DNA from: a virus
Reading direction: 5' to 3' (one strand)
Length of the DNA: 64,000 nucleotides
IMG/VR virus record: IMGVR_UViG_3300044998_001357
Location: 84,784 to 148,783 of that record
The notes beneath the pieces are model-generated. The model worked only from the letters and a program-made list of their open reading frames with translations. It was not told the DNA's origin and did not search any database. This document shows positions 44,922 to 54,000 of this stretch, piece after piece. Each line of letters starts with the position of its first letter. Position 1 is the stretch's first letter. Position numbers and translations under genes: made by a program.

Positions 44922-45464
44922 TTATGCCATCGTGTCACCTTCGACACGCAACGTAACGCCGTCGTTGTTAATGGGTGCCGAGTTGGTCGCCGTTCGGCGA
45001 ATCCAGACGGCGCGACATTGCCCCGGAGCAAGATTCCCCAGGGCCAGACCGGTTCCTTTGGTTGTCGGAGACGAAAAGGTCACGCCTGCCGGCGCACTGT
45101 TTTCGTCGGCAATTTCTGCGGCCTGGGCGGAGGAAGAACCAATATCCGAAGCGACGGCAGGGTCAACACCAATAGCGGCATTTGCACCACCTGAGACCTC
45201 GCTACTAATCCACACCACGGGCGAAATGTAAGTAAGTGATGCGTGTGAGTTATGAATAAAGATGCATCGATAATCAACGGTCATGTTGACGTTTTCGTCG
45301 CCCGAGATATCATCAAAGAGATTATTAAGTGTTGCATCTACGATTTCTGTGGTAGAAATATACTTACCCAGGGAGTCGTTGGGGTTTGCTTGGGGATTGG
45401 AGTTCCCAGCGCTTCCTGCTGTGGTGGAGAGTTTCCACTTGATGTCTGAGGCTGCAATCGGCAT
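44922..45464 (-). CDS. Structural protein, head or fibre-associated
   Basis: A 180-residue beta-rich protein (MPIAASDIKWKLSTTAGSAG, MTVDYRCIFIHNSHASLTYI, VWIRRTATNSAPINNDGVTL). ATG 45464 was chosen over an upstream in-frame ATG at 45515 that would lie across the capsid terminator hairpin. First gene after that terminator. Possible head fibre or decoration; not certain. Confidence 0.55.
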   Translation of the reverse strand: MPIAASDIKWKLSTTAGSAGNSNPQANPNDSLGKYISTTEIVDATLNNLFDDISGDENVNMTVDYRCIFIHNSHASLTYISPVVWISSEVSGGANAAIGVDPAVASDIGSSSAQAAEIADENSAPAGVTFSSPTTKGTGLALGNLAPGQCRAVWIRRTATNSAPINNDGVTLRVEGDTMA

Positions 45465-45477
45465 CGTATTCTCCGAT

Positions 45478-45508
45478 AAAAAAGGGGCGCTCAAACACTG
45501 AGCGCCCC
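45478..45508 (-). terminator. Rho-independent terminator after the capsid gene
   Basis: Minus-strand reading: GGGGCGCTCA, loop GTGTT, TGAGCGCCCC, then six U. A perfect 10-bp stem (45484-45493 with 45499-45508) plus U-tract. It ends the capsid transcript, which fits the need for high capsid levels with reduced downstream expression. Confidence 0.85.
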
Positions 45509-45530
45509 TTGTCATGGATTGATGAAGAGC

Positions 45531-46529
45531 TTAGAAAGCGCCCAGCAAGACCCGACGATTGTCGAGAACACCATAACCATGCTCAGCCCAGCCGTACATG
45601 CCGGCTCTCTGCTGACGATGGAACATCATGTCCTCGTAAATCTCCAGCTTCTGTCGCACCGGATTAACGAACGAGTCGTTATTTTCCCGGTCCAGAGCCA
45701 CAAGAATTTCCTGCTTGTCGCCCGGCATGGTGCCACCCAGCAGATTGGTGAAGTAGTGCTGGTATTCCTGGCCGACGCCAAACTCGTCCACATCATGCAA
45801 AAAGACGTTGAAGACCTTGCTGACACCGTTTTCGTCATCAGCCAGGAAAATCTCCCGACGAGTCATTTCATCGACCTGGGTGGCGTCCCAGCTGCGGATA
45901 TCTTCGATACCCTCAGGACTCATATAAACATCAGTCACGCGACCACGACTCAGCGAAGTGCGGTTGCCACCGGAGGCTCTGCGCATCTGGGTACGCAGCA
46001 GCGAAATCAGTCGCTTGGTGAACAGGCCGGACACCGCGCTAGCATCGTGAATCACGATGTTGCGGAACACTGCGGCTGCCAGGATGGTACGCCAACCGTC
46101 GTCGTTCGACTTACGAACAAACATGGCTTCCAGAACCTGCAGGGCGCGACCAACCACGTCCCAACGAGCCTGGCGGGCATACTTGAGCGGCCAGTCAATG
46201 GCGGCACCCACGCTGAAGGTGGGAACCATCAGGTAATCGCCTTCCACCGAACGCTCGGGGATACGACCCGTGTTGGGGATGGCAAAAGCCGAGTAATCCT
46301 TTTCGGTGCCCGGAGCGACAAAGTCGAGCGGAAACTCCGTAGCAGCGCCCGGTTCGAATTCAATTTCTTCGAAAATCCCACCGATATTGTCGCCCTTGAG
46401 AACACCACGCTTCAGGGGCAGCGTCAGGGCCTTGGCCAGTTCACGCTGGGCTGTCTTGGCAATCTCAAAATCAAAACTTCCTGCGGCACGCAGAAGTTCC
46501 TTCATCTCATCCGTAATCTTCTTCTTCAT
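45531..46529 (-). CDS. Major capsid protein
   Basis: A 332-residue HK97-fold-type capsid protein. Gene order (portal, protease/scaffold, decoration, this gene, terminator) and length fit. Segments such as FEPGAATEFPLDFVAPGTEK, MVPTFSVGAAIDWPLKYARQ, DVVGRALQVLEAMFVRKSND and VTDVYMSPEGIEDIRSWDAT look like the spine-helix and P-domain regions of marine phage capsid proteins. Ends RRVLLGAF. The N-terminus is helical and may be removed by the prohead protease. The strong terminator just downstream supports a highly expressed gene. Confidence 0.85.
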   Translation of the reverse strand: MKKKITDEMKELLRAAGSFDFEIAKTAQRELAKALTLPLKRGVLKGDNIGGIFEEIEFEPGAATEFPLDFVAPGTEKDYSAFAIPNTGRIPERSVEGDYLMVPTFSVGAAIDWPLKYARQARWDVVGRALQVLEAMFVRKSNDDGWRTILAAAVFRNIVIHDASAVSGLFTKRLISLLRTQMRRASGGNRTSLSRGRVTDVYMSPEGIEDIRSWDATQVDEMTRREIFLADDENGVSKVFNVFLHDVDEFGVGQEYQHYFTNLLGGTMPGDKQEILVALDRENNDSFVNPVRQKLEIYEDMMFHRQQRAGMYGWAEHGYGVLDNRRVLLGAF

Positions 46530-46562
46530 CGAAATTCTCCGAGTGCTAAATGTATTGATTGG

Positions 46563-47030
46563 TTACGCCGGGAGGTTGAAATCAATCGCGGCGAACCCGC
46601 TCTCGTCTTTGCGAGAAGCAAAAGCACCCACTTTCGGACGAGCAACAAGGCCACCGGTGGGGTGAGGAGTCGGCGTAAAGTTACCGCTCGAATCCAGATA
46701 CGCGGTATCGCCCGGCATCGGGTTGCCGATGATATTGTCTAGGGTTAAACGACCCTTCTTGAGCAGACGGCAAGGAGCATTCACCATAGTTTCATCCTTA
46801 TGGAAGTTACGATGGTAACGCGTCTCATCAATGTTCACAACATCATTAAGTAGGATGCCGGCAACACGCTGACCCGAAGGGTTAGCAGCCAGCAAAACCG
46901 AGCCGGCCCGGTCACCCAGGGCAACCCCCGACCCCTGCTTGTTGTACACCAGACCAACACCACGAAGAGTCACCGAATCACAGCTTAGCGTGATATCGTC
47001 TTCGATAATCACGCGCTCACCTTTAATCAT
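46563..47030 (-). CDS. Capsid decoration/stabilisation-like protein
   Basis: A 155-residue beta-rich protein (KGERVIIEDDITLSCDSVTL, GVALGDRAGSVLLAANPSGQ, GDTAYLDSSGNFTPTPHPTG) immediately before the capsid gene. Size, position and beta-strand pattern match head decoration or stabilising proteins of the lambda-D/hexon type. Activity inferred. Confidence 0.6.
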   Translation of the reverse strand: MIKGERVIIEDDITLSCDSVTLRGVGLVYNKQGSGVALGDRAGSVLLAANPSGQRVAGILLNDVVNIDETRYHRNFHKDETMVNAPCRLLKKGRLTLDNIIGNPMPGDTAYLDSSGNFTPTPHPTGGLVARPKVGAFASRKDESGFAAIDFNLPA

Positions 47031-47061
47031 CTATCTTCTCCCACTTTCACGGTTATGTGTG

Positions 47062-47664
47062 TTACTCGCCCCGACCCAGATAGCTCGCAATCGCCACAGC
47101 GACAGTGTTTACACCAACATCGCTTCCGCTCACATTCAAGGTCACGCTATCGGTTGGCTGAATATTGTCGAGTTGGCTAGCCTTGGCATTTTGCACCCCC
47201 TTAGCATCCTTTTCGATGTCCAACTTGTCCGCCTTGGCCACCTGGGGGGTCGGTGTCGAAGCGGGAGTATTCGGAGCGGGAGTCTGAACCTGAGTAGAAG
47301 GTTGCGGAAGTTTGACTCGCTCCATGGCCTTAGCCATTAGTTCAACTTGTTTCTTAAACGCCTCGTCGGTCGTTGTTTCATTGATGGAAACAAGCTCGGC
47401 GGCTTCGGCGGATTCAAGGGACAATAGTTCCTTGACCAGTGCCAGCCGCGCAACCGTGCGCTTTTCTTTTTCAAGAGAAGCCAGCGACTCACGCAGAGCG
47501 GTAATTTCCTGTTTGGCCGTGGCCAGTTCGCTCTGTGCACTCTTCAGCTGTTCTTCCGCCTTGGCGCGGGCAGCATCACTCGTCTCGATAGTCTTGGTCG
47601 CTTCCTTTAGCTGGCTCTTGGCCTGCTCCAGTTCGGCCTTCAGAGTATCAATTTCGATAGACAT
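47062..47664 (-). CDS. Scaffold protein from internal start
   Basis: A nested 200-residue reading from ATG 47664 in the same frame as the protease-scaffold. It begins MSIEIDTLKAELEQAKSQLK exactly where the coiled coil starts, and the purine-rich AGAGAAAAGAA 1-12 bases upstream is a possible ribosome site. By analogy with other phages it would be the abundant internal scaffold. Confidence 0.5.
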   Translation of the reverse strand: MSIEIDTLKAELEQAKSQLKEATKTIETSDAARAKAEEQLKSAQSELATAKQEITALRESLASLEKEKRTVARLALVKELLSLESAEAAELVSINETTTDEAFKKQVELMAKAMERVKLPQPSTQVQTPAPNTPASTPTPQVAKADKLDIEKDAKGVQNAKASQLDNIQPTDSVTLNVSGSDVGVNTVAVAIASYLGRGE

Positions 47665-48525
47665 TTCTTTTCTCTCGTGAGTGATTGATGCAGTCGTATA
47701 CACCTGCTCTGGGAAATGTTCCAACTTTTTTGCTGCTTGCGCAGAAAAGGGTTGCGTATCTGAGAAAATCACGGAGTTGGTGTTGGCCGGATTTCGTACC
47801 AGTCCCTTGCCTGAAAAGACAAAGTTCCGGGGCAGGCGACCAACGCGATAACCGTTGTACATCCCCGAGCCTTCATAGGCCCGGAGGTGCTTGGTCAGAA
47901 ACGCGGTTTGTGGATTACGCTTGACGACCCGTTGTGTCCCATCAGGTGCCACCAGTGCGTAGTCGAAGCTACTAAAGAGACACTCCATGGAAACAAACCA
48001 CTTTCCCTCTTCAATTTCAGAGATAATTGTGTTCATCCGCTCCTGGAGTTCTTCCTTTTCCCAGTACTTGTAAAGCACATCGCCATTACACACATGGAGG
48101 GTTGCAGGCAATTGCTCAGGCGGTGTCTCATCCGCAATGGTCGCGCCCTGCGCGTCGATAACCCAGTTACTGATGGTGTGGCCAATAATGTTGGAGCAGT
48201 CGTGTTCCAGGTTGAACGGTTTATGCTCGGGGGTTCTGCGTGCTTTCCAGACCTCGATTGGGTCAAAAACGTCGTCGTTCGCGTTCCAGCCTGTGCTCAC
48301 CAACACCGACTTCATGAAGTAGAGGTCGATATCGTTGACGGACGCCCTGGCCTGTTCGGGTGGCTGAATGGATGCAACCGCAGGCGTTCGAATGCCCGAC
48401 TCCCATCGGCTGGCAGCGGCCGCAACCAGAATTCGATTTGAGTTCTCGTTCTCGAGCAGTGGTGCCAGACCCGCTTCTCGCTCAGAATCAAAAATTTCTA
48501 GCTCCACATGAACCTCACTTATCAA
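47062..48525 (-). CDS. Prohead protease fused to scaffold
   Basis: A 487-residue two-part protein. Residues 1-245 look like a serine prohead protease: NLEHDCSNIIGHTISN gives the His region, and KWFVSMECLF gives the Ser-x-Glu motif of S78/U9-type proteases. Residues 290-390 are a long coiled coil (EIDTLKAELEQAKSQLKEAT, KAEEQLKSAQSELATAKQEI) and the end is Pro/Thr/Lys-rich, typical of a scaffold. An in-frame ATG at 47664 preceded by GAGAGAAAAGAA could yield the scaffold alone, the lambda C/Nu3 arrangement. It probably cuts capsid and scaffold during head maturation. Confidence 0.75.
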   Translation of the reverse strand: MISEVHVELEIFDSEREAGLAPLLENENSNRILVAAAASRWESGIRTPAVASIQPPEQARASVNDIDLYFMKSVLVSTGWNANDDVFDPIEVWKARRTPEHKPFNLEHDCSNIIGHTISNWVIDAQGATIADETPPEQLPATLHVCNGDVLYKYWEKEELQERMNTIISEIEEGKWFVSMECLFSSFDYALVAPDGTQRVVKRNPQTAFLTKHLRAYEGSGMYNGYRVGRLPRNFVFSGKGLVRNPANTNSVIFSDTQPFSAQAAKKLEHFPEQVYTTASITHERKEMSIEIDTLKAELEQAKSQLKEATKTIETSDAARAKAEEQLKSAQSELATAKQEITALRESLASLEKEKRTVARLALVKELLSLESAEAAELVSINETTTDEAFKKQVELMAKAMERVKLPQPSTQVQTPAPNTPASTPTPQVAKADKLDIEKDAKGVQNAKASQLDNIQPTDSVTLNVSGSDVGVNTVAVAIASYLGRGE

Positions 48526-48808
48526 AGAATTGAGCGATATCGCGAATCACCTTACTGTTCTCCGGAGTCTCGAAAAAGCCCGGGTACTTGGAAGGTGTCG
48601 CACCGTCTGTGTTTTTGGAGGCCGAGATTCGGGTCATCTCGCGCACGTCAGAGTATTTGTCTTTTTTGGATGTGTAAATATCGATGGAGGCCTCATCACA
48701 ACAATAGCGATAAATCATCAATTCATAAACATTGGCCACTTCCTGGCCGTCGATGGACACACTCAGTTCTTTGCTAACCGTATCAAATTCAATGTTTACC
48801 TTGGACAT
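48515..48808 (-). CDS. Unknown 97-residue protein
   Basis: A small protein (MSKVNIEFDTVSKELSVSID, YELMIYRYCCDEASIDIYTS) with beta-strand and acidic pattern. It starts one base before the portal stop and overlaps the protease start by 11 bases, so it is in the head operon. May be a head-maturation helper; no family seen. Confidence 0.5.
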   Translation of the reverse strand: MSKVNIEFDTVSKELSVSIDGQEVANVYELMIYRYCCDEASIDIYTSKKDKYSDVREMTRISASKNTDGATPSKYPGFFETPENSKVIRDIAQFFDK

Positions 48809-51007
48809 TTACGATTCTCCTGTATTCGGATTGGATACATCGGCGGCGTGCCAGACAGCAAATACACCCGCCTGGTAGCCGCGCATGATTTCCAGGCTGG
48901 GATTTTTTCCATTGACACGTACATGTTCGGCGACGGTGGCGTTGAGCAGCTGGACCATCGGTGCCGGCACATTAAGCTCCGAGAGGCACAGTTCCCGGAT
49001 GGTGGTTTCGTCAAAAGTCTGATTGGGCTGTAGCTGGCAGAGCAAATGGAACTTGAGCGTCTCGTACTTGCTCGACTCCTCGTCGGTCAGGTCGCGGAGC
49101 GTTTTTTTGCCCAGGGAACGCAAATACGCCGGCGCGGTAATCTGCCCCACTTTCTCCTGGGCCTGTTCAGCCCAGCTTTGCACCTGGAAAAATGTCGTGC
49201 TGGCGCGTGGGTTGACCATCTTTTGTTTACGTTTTTGGCTATCCTTCTTGTTCTTTGGTCGACCCTGGCCGGGCTGTCCCTTGGGGGTGGCGTCCTGCTG
49301 TTGTTGCCCCTGCTTCTTCTCGTATGCCTGCTTGGTTTCGTTAAGCGATTTTTCGCCAGGTTTGCGTGGCTGCAGTTCCAGTCCGGTCTCGCTGGGCGCG
49401 ATATGCCCTTGATTCAAAAGAATCTTGGTGTACTCATGGTCTTTTTCGGCCATGTGGAACGGGCTGGCCTTGGGAGGCAGCTGACGATTTTTTCGTCTGC
49501 GCTCCTCACGACGAATGCGTACACGTTCGATTTCCGGAGATGCGCCCAGACGCTCCTGGAGGGTTTCCATGGAAATCAAATCTCGGTCAGCCAGATTAAT
49601 CAGCAACTGTTTCTCGGCAGCCTCGTCGGTCAATTGCATCCGGTCAAAGACCAGGGTGCCCGGGAATCGAAAGCCCATGGCCTTTTGGACCAGGCGAATC
49701 TCCTCGGTCCAGAATTCCGTGAGGATATCTCGCCCGTACTGCAATCGTTCGACCAGTGTTTTCAGGCTCACTGAGTTGTTGGTAAAGCCGCTGCTCTGAC
49801 CCGGCGTCCCCGTGAGGGTGGGTGGAATACCCAGACCGGCATAAATGGCTGTCAGCACCGGCTGGTATTTGGTGTCACCCAGGAAGTGATGGACATCGGT
49901 TTTGGTTTCCAGCAGTTCGAGTTCCGGACCCCAAATCAGGTCCATAACACCGCCACCCACGTTGTTGCAAAGCATCTCGGCCAGCCGCTGAATGGCGACC
50001 TGGGTGGGCATGATACGGTGTTCCAGACTTCCCAGCTTCCAAACGCGGATACAGGAAATCGCACCATCCAGAGCGGCCAGGTCGGCTAGCTTCATTTTCT
50101 GAAGCACCTGGATATCCGCCAGAACGGCATAAGTAATGGGCTGAGCCCAGACATCCCAGTCGTCGCGCTTGTAGAAGTACCCACGGACCTTTTCGGGGTC
50201 GAGCGTCAGAAACTGCTCCCCCTTTAGAATCAGATTGCGGATTTTTTCAGGGATTTTGGCAACCAGGCTCTTTTCCAGGTCACCCTTTGGGTTCTTGATT
50301 TTCTTGGCCAGATTTTGAGGAACCTTAATACCGTAAACAAAATTGTCCTGCCCCAGAAACAAGGAAAGTTCATTGGACAGCACCTCGGTACTGAGGGGGT
50401 TATGAAAGGTGTATCGCCAGGGAATCTCTCTGGTGGATACATTGGGGCCTGGCTCAATTTTGATATCCGGAGAAGCCTTGGCCCGGCGCATCTGCTTGTC
50501 CAGACGTATCGGGAGCTTGGCGGTGTGTCTCTGCACAATGACGTTAGCGGTCCGGAACAAAAGATTCATAAACCGTTCGCTTCGGTCCTTGCCACGGACC
50601 CGACGAAACCAATCCTTGTACCAGCGCTCAATGCGTTCGTTGGGGTGATTGATATCAATCCCCTGGGTCGCAAAATCGCCCATTAGGTCGATGATGTTGC
50701 GAATAATCCCCACCTGAGAATAGGCCTGCATGCAGGCCTTGATGATTTCTTTTGGTTTGGTGGGCAGAGCATCGCCTCGCCGGAAATCATCGAAATCATC
50801 TCGATTAAACGAATCCCGAACAGAGACACTATTTGGTGCGATGTTTAGCCACAGTTTGGAACCGTGACTGCGAACCACCGGCTCAACTTTTCGAAGTGCC
50901 TGACCGGCTTCGTACACGGCCAGAGCCTGGGCTTGGTTATCCCCATTTTCCCAGGTGGTAAACATTTTGCCGCTGGGGGCTTGAACGGGTTTTGCTTGTT
51001 TGCTCAA
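48809..51007 (-). CDS. Portal protein
   Basis: A 732-residue portal. It forms the dodecameric channel through which DNA enters. Support: gene order after terminase, internal segments IKACMQAYSQVGIIRNIIDL, GIDINHPNERIERWYKDWFR, DQNFVYGIKVP-like and the clip region ALDGAISCIRVWKLGSLEHR, QPVLTAIYAGLGIPPTLTGT with the typical G-IPP-LT phrase. A low-complexity stretch QGQQQQDATPKGQPGQGRPK precedes the last 150 residues, which may be a separate C-terminal helical domain. Slightly long for a portal, within range for large phages. Confidence 0.85.
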   Translation of the reverse strand: MSKQAKPVQAPSGKMFTTWENGDNQAQALAVYEAGQALRKVEPVVRSHGSKLWLNIAPNSVSVRDSFNRDDFDDFRRGDALPTKPKEIIKACMQAYSQVGIIRNIIDLMGDFATQGIDINHPNERIERWYKDWFRRVRGKDRSERFMNLLFRTANVIVQRHTAKLPIRLDKQMRRAKASPDIKIEPGPNVSTREIPWRYTFHNPLSTEVLSNELSLFLGQDNFVYGIKVPQNLAKKIKNPKGDLEKSLVAKIPEKIRNLILKGEQFLTLDPEKVRGYFYKRDDWDVWAQPITYAVLADIQVLQKMKLADLAALDGAISCIRVWKLGSLEHRIMPTQVAIQRLAEMLCNNVGGGVMDLIWGPELELLETKTDVHHFLGDTKYQPVLTAIYAGLGIPPTLTGTPGQSSGFTNNSVSLKTLVERLQYGRDILTEFWTEEIRLVQKAMGFRFPGTLVFDRMQLTDEAAEKQLLINLADRDLISMETLQERLGASPEIERVRIRREERRRKNRQLPPKASPFHMAEKDHEYTKILLNQGHIAPSETGLELQPRKPGEKSLNETKQAYEKKQGQQQQDATPKGQPGQGRPKNKKDSQKRKQKMVNPRASTTFFQVQSWAEQAQEKVGQITAPAYLRSLGKKTLRDLTDEESSKYETLKFHLLCQLQPNQTFDETTIRELCLSELNVPAPMVQLLNATVAEHVRVNGKNPSLEIMRGYQAGVFAVWHAADVSNPNTGES

Positions 51008-51061
51008 GGGTCTCCTCCATGGAATCGCAATGGCAAAGCAATTCCATTGGGGGATACACCA

Positions 51062-54000
51062 CTAATCTCGTCTCACGACAGCACCGTAGGGCTTGTCCTT
51101 GCCCCAGTGTTGTTTCCAGTTTTCGGCCCACCAGCCGCCCTGTCCATCGCGGGCAATCCATAGGTCACCCTGGGTATTTCTTGGTCCTATGGAATGGGCA
51201 AAACCACCCTGCGGGTCGTATTCCGGCACAGACTGCTGTCGCTGGAGCGTGCGGCCGACCATGTTGGCCATCAACAGTGCTGAATAGCGGTCCTTGCGCA
51301 AACGACCCTTCTTGCTGCCCACCGATTTCACCGAGGGTGTATCCCAGCGGTCACGCATGGAAGTGCCGGTCTGGGTGTGGATGATGGAGGCCAGTTCATC
51401 CTTGAGTTCCTCGATTTCCATGACGCAGTCTTCCAAGGTGTCGTAGAGTCGTCGAACGGAGGAGTCCTCAGGGTCGACCTGGACGCGCCCCAGGGCTTTG
51501 TCTTCCTCAAAGGCCAGCGCGACAATGGCCGGGTCAAAGGCAGGGAAGAGCAGGGCGCGGTCTTCGAAATCCTTTCGCATTCCGTGATTGGCGTCCCGCA
51601 CCCAGTCGGCATTGGCAAACGGGGCTGTCTCGATGATGTGCTCGCCCGAAAGCACATCAGTGGGACTGGGCTTTTTTTCGTCGATAATGGGCAAAATACG
51701 CACCTCACCGGGCTGTAGCCGGTTGGTGTCCTGGAGGGCCTCGATGATAGACACGCCACCACCTTGCATGTCCATGCAGATTCTCTGGCAGGGAAAGACG
51801 GCCAGTAGTTCGCGAATTTTCCGGGCGCAAAAACCGTAAAAGTCCTGGTCGGAAGCGAGACCCTTTTCCAGTCGCGACTTAAAGCGGGAGCGGGTGGTGG
51901 TCCAGCAGTAGACGATGCGGCGGTGTTCCGGCCAGCACTCCAGCACCACAATGCTGAAGTTATCCAGTTCGCTGGCCGGGTCGACCCCCATCACATAGTG
52001 ACGATTGGGCACCCCCTTGAGTACGGCATTGAAATGTACCGGTCCCGAGGAGGGATGCTCAATTACCCGTTCGCGGCGACCCACGACACAGGCCTCGATA
52101 AGGCTCCGCTTGAAGAAGCCGTTGGAATCCGTGGCGAAGACTGCCCCATATTCCATTTGGTAGGTGCCGATGTGGACCGTGGCCTTGGCCTGGGCAATCT
52201 GCTTAGGGTTCATGAATCCAGGCGGAAGGGCTTCAACCGGAATACGGATGATGCAATAGTCCTTCCAGTTTAGGTTCTTGTCGACCTTATCTGGGCCGCC
52301 AAACGCCTCGGCGAGCTTTCTCAGGTCTCCCTTGGATTCGATAATCGCCTTGTATCGTTTCCAGTAGTCGTAGAAATGGTTGAAGCTGTAGTAAGCGGTG
52401 CCGCTGATAATGGTCTGGTTGGTGACCGTCATCGACTCCTGGAGCGCCTGGTGGGCATCGGTCCACAGGCCCAGTTCCCGGATGGCCGACTTGCGTGCTT
52501 CTTGGATGGCCTCATCGACCGGGTTCATGTTCACGGCGGCAAAGCCGCGAACCACGGTCTCGAAGATGTCCTTCGGAATAGAGTTATGTTGAATAAAACA
52601 GTTGCCAATAAAACGATGTGTACCCGGGACGTGGTAGTCGTACAGGACGCGTTGGCCGGGAAGCGCCTCAACGAGACGGACACGCTCGCAGGAAGGTTTC
52701 TGCCCCTCTGCACCAGAAACGCCCGAATCAAGTAATCGAAACAGTTGCCCAAAGGAGCAGGAGTCAAATCTCAAGCACCAACACCCCTTAACCTCGCCGG
52801 CCGAACGGTGACAGACGATTCCGAACTTATGCAGCAGCACCTGCAACTCCCTGACGAGTTGCTCCGAGGGTGACTCGTACCGGCAGCTGCTAACGCCAAT
52901 GGTTCGGCTCAGGGCCTTGCCCTTATCAAACAATCCCGAAAGGAACGAGACAACAACCTCTCGTGGCGAGCGCAGGATGAACCAGGGGATTTTGCCGGGC
53001 TGCGCCGAGAGCTCCCTGCCGGTCGCCCTGGCAAAAGCCTCATCGACCACGCTGCCGTCGACGCTCGCCATTGTCTCAGGGAAGCGTCCGCTTGATTGGT
53101 GAACCAGATAATCCTCGGCGGAGAGTTCGTGGCCCAGTTTCCATCCCTTGGTCGTCAGAACCTTGTGGATGGAGGAACACACGAACTCGTAGCCGTTGGT
53201 CGTCGTCACCCGGTAGGCTTCGGTGGGGGGAGTCTCCACAAACAGGTCGGGAACGATAGGCTTGGAGTCGTCGGGTTGCAAGAGCGCATAACCGCCCGAG
53301 TCTGCTTCGTGGTCTCCAATGCGGACGAGGCCGCAGTCCGTTTCAATGAGCGTGTCCCTGTCTAGACAAGCAAATTCATCAGAGATGATGATGTTTGCTC
53401 TTTGTCCGCGAATCTTACTATTGTGGCTGATTATTCCAAATGCACAATATTCATGTATGTCTGGCACATGAATATCGTATGTTGCACATGAAGAGTCAAC
53501 TATTTCTTCAATTGTATCGTAGTAGATATCGGGATTGGCAAGCTCACGGAGCTTGGGCAGGAAGGCGTCTTGGACATGCGCGTACTTATCAACGAATTCC
53601 CGCGTGATACACGTCTCCTGCTTGGCGGAAAGCGCCTCTTTTAGTTGGTGCGACTTATGCGAAAGGCGAAAACCGATATGCTCGGCGAACCTGCGAACAT
53701 CCTGCCCGTAGATGAGCAACTCATATTTCTCGTTGTGTTCCCTTATGCGCAATCGGGAAATGATTCCGAAGTGAAGCAGGATGAACTGGAGTTGCCTCAC
53801 GAGCCGCTCGCTCGAGTTCGTGAAGCCGACAGTGACACCGCTTTTGGCTTTGCCGACCTGGATGTAGCCATTGGTGTCGTAGAGCCCCCGAATACAAGCC
53901 GACATCGCGTCGCGACCGGCGCGAAGTATCGCCGGCGGCAAGACCTTATCTTTCGTCGTCGAGTGCTCGGATTTGTCGTAGGCGTTGAAATGGGGGTGGT

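Noticed and set aside
45519-46742. 407-codon plus-strand ORF opposite the capsid gene
   Set aside because: Antisense to the major capsid gene and the decoration gene, and crosses the boundary between them; no domain or start context.
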